Assembly (NCBI GenBank): GCA_011525685.1
Contig: WYBW01000153.1
Location: 1-51,741 of the forward strand
Source of the DNA: Verrucomicrobiia bacterium
GTDB lineage: Bacteria; Verrucomicrobiota; Verrucomicrobiia; Limisphaerales; JADLHS01
Direction of reading: 5' to 3'
Length of the DNA stretch: 51,741 bases
The notes under the pieces are model-generated. The model saw only the letters and a program-made list of their open reading frames with translations. It had not been told where the DNA came from and did no database searches. The position numbers and the translations under genes were made by a program. Of this stretch, positions 8,104-15,044 are shown one piece after another. Positions within the stretch are counted from its first letter, which is position 1, and each line of letters opens with the position of its first letter.

Positions 8104-9735
8104 ATGCACATCGGCGTTGATTTTGACAACACGATTGTTTGCTACGACGCGTTGTTTCACAAAGTCGCCCGCGAGAAAAATCTCATTTCCGAGGACGTGC
8201 CGGTCAACAAATCGGACGTGCGCAATCACCTGCGCCGCGTTGGCAAGGAGGACGCCTGGACGGAAATGCAAGGGTACGTCTATGGCGCGCGCATGGCCGA
8301 AGCCGCGCCTTACCCGGGCGTCATCGAATTCTTTCAATCCTGCCGAGCCGCCGGGATTCGCATTTCCATCATCAGCCACAAAACGAAACATCCCTTTCTC
8401 GGGGAGAAATACGACCTGCACGCGGCGGCGACGAACTGGCTGGAACAGCGGGGCTTCCTTGATTCCGCGCGCATTGGTCTGCCGCGGGGAAATGTGTTCT
8501 TCGAACTGACCAAGGAGGCAAAACTCGAACGCATCGGCCGATGCGGCTGCACGCATTTCATTGACGACCTGCCGGAGTTCCTGGCCGAGCCGGAGTTCCC
8601 TGCAACCGCTCTGCGGATTCTGTTCGACTCCAACAATCTCTACGCCGAGGAAAGCCGGTTTGTGCGGGCGCTGGACTGGGAGGAAATCCGCGAGCTCTTC
8701 GCCGCGGCTTTGAGCAATCCGACGGACGCTGCCGCGTTGCGCGAAAAGGTTCAGCCGTTGTTGCAGCAGCGGGGCGTGACGGGCGGATGGCTGCCGCAAC
8801 CGCTGCCCGGCGGCGCCAACAACCGGGTTTACCGGGTTCGCTCCGAGGGCGCGGATCACGTGCTCAAGGTTTACTTCCAGAATCCCGGCGACCCGCGCGA
8901 CCGTTTCCGCGCCGAGCGGGCGTTCTACGAGCACCTGTGGCGGCATGGTGTCCGACGCACTCCCGAACCGTGCGGCTGGGACGAGCAAAACCGGTTCGGC
9001 CTGTTCAGTTTTGTCGCGGGCCGGAAGTTGCGTCCGGAGGAAGTCAACGAGCAAGCTGTGGCGCAAGCGCTGGATTTCATCCTGGAAGCGAACCAGGCAC
9101 GAGCGTCTGTCCCGACGGATTCCATACCCATCGCTTCCGAAGCCTGCTTCAGCATCGCGGAGCACCTGGCATTGGTGGATCGCCGCGTCGCACGCCTGCA
9201 ACAGATCGGCGCGCAAACCGACCTCGACAGTCAAGCCGTGGCGTTTGTGCGGGATGACCTCGTGCCCGCGTGGAATGAGATTCGGGCGGCCATTTCCGCC
9301 GATGCGCCAACCCATCTGGACAATGCGCTGGCGCAGGCGGACCGCTGCCTCTCACCGTCAGACTTCGGTTTCCACAACGCCCTGCTGGCGACGGACGGCC
9401 GGTTGCGCTTCTTCGACTTTGAATACGCGGGCTGGGACGATCCGGCCAAGCTGGTCTGTGACTTTTTCTGCCAGCCGCAAATCCCGGTGAGCGCGGTTCA
9501 CTGGGAGGGATTCGTGGGACCACTGGACGTCGCCTGGAAGCTGGGGGGTGAATTGGCGAAACGGGCGAAACGCCTGCTGGCCGCATATCAGATCAAGTGG
9601 TGCTGCATCGTGCTGAACGAATTCCTCGGCACGGACCTTGCGCGTCGGGAATTCGCCCTGGGCGCGGGCGCGACGGCGGAGAAAAAGCGGGCGCAACTGG
9701 AGCGGGCGCGCGGGTTGTTGTCGCAAGCGCGTTAA
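8104..9735 (+). CDS. HAD-superfamily phosphatase fused to an aminoglycoside-phosphotransferase/choline-kinase-like domain
   Basis: 543 residues with two catalytic domains. Residues ~1-190 form a HAD domain: motif I GVDFDNTIVCYD (Asp-x-Asp-x-Thr at residues ~5-9), motif II ISIISHKTK, motif III Lys in TKEAKLERI and motif IV FIDDLPEF, so it appears catalytically complete. Residues ~235-500 form an APH/choline-kinase fold: PLPGGANNRVYRVR as the glycine-rich loop, VLKVYF with the ATP-binding Lys, SPSDFGFHNALL as the Brenner-type catalytic loop (the usual HxD is SPSD, so the first His is replaced) and FFDFEYAGWDDP as the DFG-like metal site. It is the last gene of the operon. A phosphatase joined to a small-molecule kinase suggests processing of a sugar phosphate and phosphorylation of a hydroxylated partner; no substrate can be assigned. 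Confidence 0.78.
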   Translation: MHIGVDFDNTIVCYDALFHKVAREKNLISEDVPVNKSDVRNHLRRVGKEDAWTEMQGYVYGARMAEAAPYPGVIEFFQSCRAAGIRISIISHKTKHPFLGEKYDLHAAATNWLEQRGFLDSARIGLPRGNVFFELTKEAKLERIGRCGCTHFIDDLPEFLAEPEFPATALRILFDSNNLYAEESRFVRALDWEEIRELFAAALSNPTDAAALREKVQPLLQQRGVTGGWLPQPLPGGANNRVYRVRSEGADHVLKVYFQNPGDPRDRFRAERAFYEHLWRHGVRRTPEPCGWDEQNRFGLFSFVAGRKLRPEEVNEQAVAQALDFILEANQARASVPTDSIPIASEACFSIAEHLALVDRRVARLQQIGAQTDLDSQAVAFVRDDLVPAWNEIRAAISADAPTHLDNALAQADRCLSPSDFGFHNALLATDGRLRFFDFEYAGWDDPAKLVCDFFCQPQIPVSAVHWEGFVGPLDVAWKLGGELAKRAKRLLAAYQIKWCCIVLNEFLGTDLARREFALGAGATAEKKRAQLERARGLLSQAR

Positions 9736-9756
9736 CGCCCGGCAAGACCCATCCGC

Positions 9757-10443
9757 TCAAACGCCGCGCACGCGTTTCACCACCACCTCGATGGCCGCCT
9801 TGTTCTTGGCAATCATGTTGGCGGGCAGGATGCCGCGCCAGTTCACGCCCGGATAGATCATCGCCCCGCGCCCGATGATGCTGCCCGGATTCAGCACCGC
9901 GTTGCAGCCGATTTCCGCTCCGTCGCCCAGCAACGCCCCGAACTTGCGCAAGCCCGTGTCGAAGGGTTGACCGTCCAGTTCCACCGTGATGTTGCCGGGG
10001 AACGATTTGAAGTTGGACAAGACCACGCCCGCGCCCAGGTGCGTCTGGTGGCCGAGGATGGAATCGCCGACGTAATTGAAGTGGGGCGCGACGGCGTGGT
10101 TGAACAGGATCGCGTTCTTGAGTTCGGTCGAGTTGCCCACGATGCAGTGGTCGCCCACGATGACGTCTTCGCGCAGATAGGCATTGTGGCGGATCTGGCA
10201 GTTGCGCCCGATGAGGGCCGGGCCTTTGATCATCGCGCCGTCCTCGACCACCGTGCCTTCACCGATATACACCTGCTTGCCGATGAACGCGACGCCCTCG
10301 CAGCGGTTGTGCAACGCGGGCCGCACGTTGGCCTCGAGGTAGGCTTTGATTTTGGCGAGCGCCTCCCAGGCGAAGTTGCATCCATCGAAAATCGCGGCGT
10401 GGCTGGTCTGGCTCAAGTCGAACAAATCAGCGGGTTTGAACAT
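9757..10443 (-). CDS. Left-handed beta-helix (hexapeptide) acyl/nucleotidyl-transferase-like protein
   Basis: 228 residues. After a ~35-residue helical lead the sequence shows hexapeptide repeats of the LbH fold: VYIGEGTVVEDGAMIKGPALIG, then LREDVIVGDHCIVGNSTE and later LLGDGAEIGCNAVLNPGSIIGRGAMI (quoted in part). It resembles the C-terminal half of GlmU-type and sugar-1-phosphate nucleotidyltransferase-like proteins (HFNYVGDSILG and GVVLSNFKS are typical), but the N-terminal nucleotidyltransferase domain is absent. It starts at ATG 10443. It converges on the sugar operon, with only 21 bp between the two stop codons and no obvious terminator hairpin. It may acetylate a sugar or amino sugar. 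Confidence 0.8.
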   Translation of the reverse strand: MFKPADLFDLSQTSHAAIFDGCNFAWEALAKIKAYLEANVRPALHNRCEGVAFIGKQVYIGEGTVVEDGAMIKGPALIGRNCQIRHNAYLREDVIVGDHCIVGNSTELKNAILFNHAVAPHFNYVGDSILGHQTHLGAGVVLSNFKSFPGNITVELDGQPFDTGLRKFGALLGDGAEIGCNAVLNPGSIIGRGAMIYPGVNWRGILPANMIAKNKAAIEVVVKRVRGV

Positions 10444-10628
10444 GGCGGCAGCCTAGCAACTCCGGCGACCAGGCAACAGCCCTTTATCCTTTCGCGCGGA
10501 CAGGCGCACCACTCTCGCTGGCCGGCACGGTTGAAAATGCGCTGTGGCCCAGCGCGGCCCATTTCCAGCCCGATCCAGTGGGACAAAGCAGAATAAGGAG
10601 TCCAGCGCTGAAACCGACCCCGCCGCGT

Positions 10629-13600
10629 TCAGAGCGCGAGCAGCAACTTCTTGATCTCCTTTAACCTCCCCTTCGCATCCTTTTTCGTCAGGCGCGGGAA
10701 CTTGCCGTCGAGCGTGACGAAATCACCGTGGCGCGTGAGCATCAACTTGTCCTCCTTGACCTCAACGACGGTCACGCGCTTCTCGCTCGCGAGGATCTTC
10801 AGTTCGGCGACCGTCAACAACAGCTCGACCGCCGGTGGCAACGGACCGAAGCGATCGCGCAGCTCGCCTTGCAACGCCTCCAGCGCCGCCTTGTCCGTGA
10901 CCTGGGCTAGTTTCCGGTAAATCTCGATGCGGTGCTGCGGCTCGGGGACGTAGGCGTGAGGGAGTGATGCGTGATGCGTGATGCGTGATGCGTGATGGAG
11001 GCGGGACTCCGGACTCTGGATGCTGGACTCCGGACTCATTTCAAGAAAATCCAACGCGACACGCACCTCGACGCGCGGCCTCACCTTCTCGCCTTTCAAC
11101 GCGCTGACGCTTTGCTTGAGCAACTGACAGTACAGCTCGAAGCCCACCGCCGTGATGTGACCGCTTTGTTCCGCGCCGAGCAGGTTGCCCGCGCCGCGGA
11201 TCTCCAGGTCGCGCATGGCGATTTTGAATCCGCTGCCCAGCGTCGAGTATTGCTTGATGGCGCTGATGCGTTTGCGCACGTCGGTCAGCAGGGTTGCATG
11301 ACGCGGTAGCAGCAGGTAGGCATAGGCCTGGTGCTTGTAGCGTCCCACGCGGCCGCGCAACTGATAGAGGTCGCTCAGGCCGAACCGATCCGCGCGGTCA
11401 ATGATGATGGTGTTCGCGTTCGGAATATCCAGCCCGCTTTCGACGATGGTGGTGGAGAGCAGCACATCGGCCTCGCCATTCACGAACTTGGTCATGACTT
11501 CCTCCAGTTCATGCTCCGGCATCTGACCGTGACCGACGAGGATGCGCGCGTGGGGCAACAGTGTTTTCAGCCGGTCGGCCACGGTTTGAATGGTCATCAC
11601 GCGGTTGTGAAGGAAAAACACCTGGCCGCCGCGGTTGATTTCTCGCTGTATCGCGTCGCGGATGATGCGCTCGTCGTATTGCGTGACGATGGTTTCCACG
11701 GGCAACCGGTCGTGCGGCGGCGTCTGAATGGTGCTCATGTCGCGCGCGCCGGTCAGCGCGAGGTAAAGTGTGCGTGGAATCGGCGTGGCGCTCAACGTGA
11801 GCACGTCCACCAGCGTGCGCAGGCGCTTGAACTTTTCCTTGTGCAACACGCCGAAGCGTTGCTCCTCGTCAATCACCACCAGGCCAAGTTCCTTGAACAC
11901 GATGTCGCCTTGAATCAACCGGTGCGTCCCGATGACGATGTCCACCGCGCCGTTGGCCAGGTCCTTTACCACGCGCTGTTGTTGTCGGCGCGTGCGAAAG
12001 CGTGAGAGCAGTTCGATCCGCACGGGATAATCGGCCATGCGCTCGCGGAACGTGTTGAAATGCTGTTGCGCCAACACGGTCGTGGGCACGAGCACGGCAA
12101 CCTGTTTGCCGTCCATCACCGCCTTGAACGCGGCGCGGATGGCGACTTCAGTTTTCCCGTAACCGGCGTCGCCGCAGATCAAGCGGTCCATCGGCTTGGG
12201 GCGCTCCATGTCATGCTTGGTTTCAGCGATGGATCGAATCTGGTCCGGGGTTTCCTCGTAGATGAAGGCGCTCTCGAATTCGCGCTGCCACGGCGCATCC
12301 GGGGCGAACGCGTGACCGGCTTGTGATTCGCGCGCGGCCTGAATGGCGAGCAGTTCGGCGGCGACATCACGCACGGCCCGTTCCGCGTGTTCCTTGGCTT
12401 TGGCCCAACGCGTGCCGCCCAGCGTGTTGAGCGGCGGACGGGCCTTGCCCGCGCCCACGTATTTGCTCACCAGATGCGCCTCGGTGACGGGGACGTAGAG
12501 CTTGGGTGGTTCGCCGGAAGGATCGCTGGGGGCATATTCGATGACGAGGCACTCCGTGCCGGTTGAGGGTTGAGCGTTGAGAGTTGAGGGCCCGCGGCCG
12601 CTGGTGGCCGGCAGTGTTTTCAACCCGAGATACCGCCCAATGCCGTGTTGAAGGTGAACGACGAAATCACCACCTTCCAAATCGGCGAAGTCAATTTCCA
12701 GCGCCGAGCGCATGGCCGCCGCGTGCGGTGACTTGAGCCGGCGCGGTCGCTGCACGCGGTAACGGCCAAAGATTTCCGCGTCGGTGACGACGACCAGCTT
12801 TGCTTCGTCGCACAGGAAACCGCGAGAGAGCGTGCCGACGTGCAGCGCAGGACAGGCGTCTCGCCGGTCTCCATCATCTTCGTTGATGGTCTTTTCAGTT
12901 TGAGACAGGCGCGACGCCTGTCCCACGTTGCCGAATCCCTGCTCCTCCCAGATTTCCGCAAAGCGCTGCCGCTCGCCCTCGTTGTTGCAGAACACATGAA
13001 CTGCCCAGCCCTGGCGCAGCCAGCGATGGAGTTGGTTGAAGAATTCGCGCCGTTGGGCTTCGGCGATTTGCGGGTCCGGGGCGCGCGCGCCGAGAGGACG
13101 GAAGGGATCCAATGAAGAAAACTTGGGGACTTCGGTCGCGCAAGGCTCGCCGGGGGATTCTCCCTCACCTTGACTCTCACCCGCTGGGAGAGGGGACAGC
13201 AATTGCCCGGTCTCGTCTTTGACTGGCCGCAGTGAGCAGTCGCTAGGTTGGCTTACGTCGGGAGGCGGCGGTTGAGTCTCCCCGTCCCTCAGGGAGAGGC
13301 CAGGGGTGAGGGGGAACGCGCGAGCCACATTTTCACGGAGTTCCATTCCGGTCAAGCCGCGCCGGTTCAACTCCCCGACCAAGGTTTCCCACAAGATGAC
13401 GAACGCATCATCCGCGGGCACCAGTTGCGCGTAATCCCGAGCACGCTCGTGCAACAACTCCGGTTCACAAAGAATGACAATCGTTTCCTTGGGCAGATAA
13501 TCGAGCAGGGTGGCCAATGAGGCGCGGGATTCAGCCCGCTTCAGTCCGCGACAGCCGGAGGCATCGGTGGTGTCTGATGTTTGGTCCGATCCGGAAGTTG

Positions 13601-14486
13601 AAGCGGGCTGAAGCCCGCGCTCCAGCGCGCGTTTCAAGATGCCCAGTTCACCCGCCGGCGGCAGTGTGACATGGGTGATCGCTTCGCGAGAAATTTGCGT
13701 GAAGGGATCGAAGTAACGCAGCGATTCCAATTCATCGCCGAAGAATTCCAACCGCACCGGCCACGGACTCGTGGGCGGGAACACGTCGAGAATGCCGCCG
13801 CGCAAAGCGATATCGCCCTTCTGCGTGACCTGCGCCTCGGGTTCGTAGCCCTGTTCCTCCAACCATTCGACCAGGTCCAGTGGATCGCTGCGGTCGCCGC
13901 GTTTCAGGGTGCGGGTCCTGCGGATCAATTCGAACGGGGCAAAAGTCCTCTGGAGCAAGGCTGTCACGCTGGTCACAACGATTGCCGGTTGCCGGTGGTC
14001 AATGGCCGATTGGGCCGACAATGCAACCAGGGTTTCGAGGCGGTCGCTGATGATGTCCGCGTGCGGCAGTTTGCCTTCGTGCGGGAGAATTTCCCAGGCG
14101 GGGTAGAAATGCAGTGAGGGTGGAGGATGGAGGACGGAGGACGGAAAAGCGGATTTCTCATTCGTCACGCACCACGCATCACGCATCCACGTTTCGAGGT
14201 CTTGCTGAAAACTTTCCTGCGTCTTAAGAGTGTCGGTGACGATGACAATCGGTCGGGTTGGAAAAAGTTGTCGCAAAAAGGCCGCCAGAAACGGCTGGGC
14301 CGCCGCGTGGACGCCGGGATAAGACAATGCACCGCCCGCCTCCAATCGCCGTGCCAGGGATTGCACGGCGGGAGTTCGCGAAACCCGGTCGAACAAGTTG
14401 TTTACCGCGTGTCGAGTTGCGGAATTTGCCTCGGTCCCGCTCGCATCCACGCGGCCTGCTGCCGGGACTTGGGAATCCTGCGCCAA
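10629..14486 (-). CDS. mfd: Transcription-repair coupling factor Mfd, with in-frame repeat insertions
   Basis: Mfd displaces stalled RNA polymerase with its SF2 translocase and recruits UvrA. Visible parts are the UvrB-like N-terminal module, the RNAP-interacting domain (FVVHLQHGIGRYLG), the translocase (Walker A ICGDAGYGKTEVAIRAAFK, VVIDEEQRFGVLHKEKFK, LSATPIPRTLYLAL, STTIVESGLDIPNANT) and a C-terminal TRCF domain (EIYRKLAQV, LRDRFGPLPPAVE). It is 1285 residues against ~1150 for typical Mfd. The excess coincides with low-complexity insertions made of repeat DNA at 14112-14190, 13522-13620, 13150-13320, 12847-12926, 12561-12590 and 10964-11040, all read in frame. The start is a TTG at 14486; an ATG five bases upstream is out of frame, so the true start is uncertain. 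gatC lies 62 bp upstream and may be co-transcribed. Confidence 0.93.
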   Translation of the reverse strand: MAQDSQVPAAGRVDASGTEANSATRHAVNNLFDRVSRTPAVQSLARRLEAGGALSYPGVHAAAQPFLAAFLRQLFPTRPIVIVTDTLKTQESFQQDLETWMRDAWCVTNEKSAFPSSVLHPPPSLHFYPAWEILPHEGKLPHADIISDRLETLVALSAQSAIDHRQPAIVVTSVTALLQRTFAPFELIRRTRTLKRGDRSDPLDLVEWLEEQGYEPEAQVTQKGDIALRGGILDVFPPTSPWPVRLEFFGDELESLRYFDPFTQISREAITHVTLPPAGELGILKRALERGLQPASTSGSDQTSDTTDASGCRGLKRAESRASLATLLDYLPKETIVILCEPELLHERARDYAQLVPADDAFVILWETLVGELNRRGLTGMELRENVARAFPLTPGLSLRDGETQPPPPDVSQPSDCSLRPVKDETGQLLSPLPAGESQGEGESPGEPCATEVPKFSSLDPFRPLGARAPDPQIAEAQRREFFNQLHRWLRQGWAVHVFCNNEGERQRFAEIWEEQGFGNVGQASRLSQTEKTINEDDGDRRDACPALHVGTLSRGFLCDEAKLVVVTDAEIFGRYRVQRPRRLKSPHAAAMRSALEIDFADLEGGDFVVHLQHGIGRYLGLKTLPATSGRGPSTLNAQPSTGTECLVIEYAPSDPSGEPPKLYVPVTEAHLVSKYVGAGKARPPLNTLGGTRWAKAKEHAERAVRDVAAELLAIQAARESQAGHAFAPDAPWQREFESAFIYEETPDQIRSIAETKHDMERPKPMDRLICGDAGYGKTEVAIRAAFKAVMDGKQVAVLVPTTVLAQQHFNTFRERMADYPVRIELLSRFRTRRQQQRVVKDLANGAVDIVIGTHRLIQGDIVFKELGLVVIDEEQRFGVLHKEKFKRLRTLVDVLTLSATPIPRTLYLALTGARDMSTIQTPPHDRLPVETIVTQYDERIIRDAIQREINRGGQVFFLHNRVMTIQTVADRLKTLLPHARILVGHGQMPEHELEEVMTKFVNGEADVLLSTTIVESGLDIPNANTIIIDRADRFGLSDLYQLRGRVGRYKHQAYAYLLLPRHATLLTDVRKRISAIKQYSTLGSGFKIAMRDLEIRGAGNLLGAEQSGHITAVGFELYCQLLKQSVSALKGEKVRPRVEVRVALDFLEMSPESSIQSPESRLHHASRITHHASLPHAYVPEPQHRIEIYRKLAQVTDKAALEALQGELRDRFGPLPPAVELLLTVAELKILASEKRVTVVEVKEDKLMLTRHGDFVTLDGKFPRLTKKDAKGRLKEIKKLLLAL
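10964..11038. repeat. Two heptamer tandem arrays inside mfd (insertion a)
   Basis: On the plus strand the heptamer GTGATGC is repeated four times plus a partial fifth (10964-10997). It is followed by five 7-base units related to GGACTCC at 11004-11038 (GGACTCC, GGACTCT, GGATGCT, GGACTCC, GGACTCA). Read on the minus strand this gives a low-complexity Mfd segment rich in Ser, His, Pro and Arg just before the C-terminal TRCF domain. It is absent from the ordinary Mfd architecture. Confidence 0.85.
12562..12589. repeat. Heptamer tandem array inside mfd (insertion b)
   Basis: Four consecutive 7-base units GTTGAGG, GTTGAGC, GTTGAGA, GTTGAGG. They translate on the minus strand as part of a PSTLNAQPST-like segment within the RNAP-interacting domain region of Mfd. 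Confidence 0.85.
12847..12926. repeat. Small inverted-repeat element inside mfd (insertion c)
   Basis: This 80-bp segment begins GCAGGACAGGC and ends GCCTGTCCCAC, so its ends are inverted repeats with two mismatches. The same ends bound a 50-bp element at 16003-16052 inside the PEPCK-like gene. In Mfd the minus strand translates it starting with GQASRLS and ending with RRDACP. Confidence 0.85.
13150..13320. repeat. GAGAGG/CCTCTC-type repeat insertion inside mfd (insertion d)
   Basis: Two stretches (about 13155-13200 and 13275-13315) consist of CTCACC...GGGAGAGGGG and CCCTCAGGGAGAGG...GGTGAGGGGG sequence, which is a recurrent type of intergenic repeat in related genomes (from memory). In frame they encode a Pro/Glu/Gly-rich linker (LSPLPAGESQGEGE) between Mfd domains. 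Confidence 0.65.
13522..13620. repeat. 99-bp MITE-like element inside mfd (insertion e)
   Basis: The left end 13522-13543 and the reverse complement of the right end 13599-13620 are 22-base terminal inverted repeats that differ at one position (core GCGGGCTTCAGCCCGCTTCA, with A for C in the left copy). The total length is 99 bp, a multiple of three, so it does not shift the Mfd frame. The minus strand reads it as an in-frame Ser/Thr/Asp-rich insert ending near GLKRAESRASL. No internal gene is present. Confidence 0.85.
14119..14188. repeat. Heptamer arrays inside mfd (insertion f)
   Basis: Four 7-base units of the type GATGGAG/GACGGAG lie at 14119-14146, and three units of TCACGCA/CCACGCA at 14165-14185. 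The second type is the reverse complement of the GTGATGC heptamer in insertion a. The minus-strand translation is an in-frame insert (FPSSVLHPPPS) inside the N-terminal UvrB-like module. Confidence 0.85.
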
Positions 14487-14548
14487 GCATGGGCAGATTC
14501 GCAGCGGTGGGAGCCGGCGTCAAGTTTCGCGCGCGCCTCGCGTGGGCG

Positions 14549-14836
14549 TCACTCCACGATCCTGGGCACGGTGAACAAGCCGTTGGCCTGCGCGGGCGCG
14601 TTGCGCATGGCCTCGTTGTGCGGGAGTGATGGTCGGACTTCGTCGGGGCGCGTCACGTTCATCAGTGGCACGGCGTGAGCCGTTGGCTCGACCCCGCTGA
14701 CGTCCAGTTCCTTCAACTTCTCAATGTGGCCAAGAATGTGACCCAGTTGCGTTCCGAGTTTTTGTTCCTCTTCGGGGGTAAGCGCAATGCGCGCCAGGTG
14801 GGCGACGTATTTGATATCGAACTCGGATGCGACCAT
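14549..14836 (-). CDS. gatC: Asp-tRNA(Asn)/Glu-tRNA(Gln) amidotransferase subunit C
   Basis: GatC belts the GatA-GatB complex that converts mischarged Glu-tRNA(Gln) or Asp-tRNA(Asn) into Gln-/Asn-tRNA in the cytoplasm. The family signature is clear: IKYVAHLARIALTPEEEQKL near the N-terminus (20 residues), LGHIEKLKELDVSGVEPTAH in the middle, and the C-terminal LRPD-like segment NVTRPDEVRPSL with a FTVPRIVE end. I choose ATG 14836 (95 residues, the usual length); a TTG at 14872 would add 12 residues. No gatA or gatB is in the window; mfd follows 62 bp downstream on the same strand. Confidence 0.93.
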   Translation of the reverse strand: MVASEFDIKYVAHLARIALTPEEEQKLGTQLGHILGHIEKLKELDVSGVEPTAHAVPLMNVTRPDEVRPSLPHNEAMRNAPAQANGLFTVPRIVE

Positions 14837-15044
14837 GGCCGGCAGGTTAAGGTCGGCGAAATCAACTTCCAAGTTTGGAATTGATCACCGGCAAAAAGCA
14901 TCAGCCGTGGCAAATCACGCCGGTTGTGGTGAAGGATGTCCCATTTCACCCAGAGAATCTGGCGGAGATCAACCAAGCCGTCCCGCGACAGGGCCTGGGA
15001 CGGAGGATTTCGGACTCGGTCGCGTGAGTATTCGATTCATGGGG

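Noticed and set aside
7120..9315. Minus-strand open frame of 731 codons
   Set aside because: It is antisense to the transketolase C-subunit and the HAD-APH gene, Arg/Ala/His-rich with no domain, and a typical shadow of high-GC codon use.
10964..10997. GTGATGC array as a CRISPR or integration site
   Set aside because: The units are contiguous 7-mers without spacers and lie inside the mfd reading frame, so this is a tandem satellite, not a CRISPR array.
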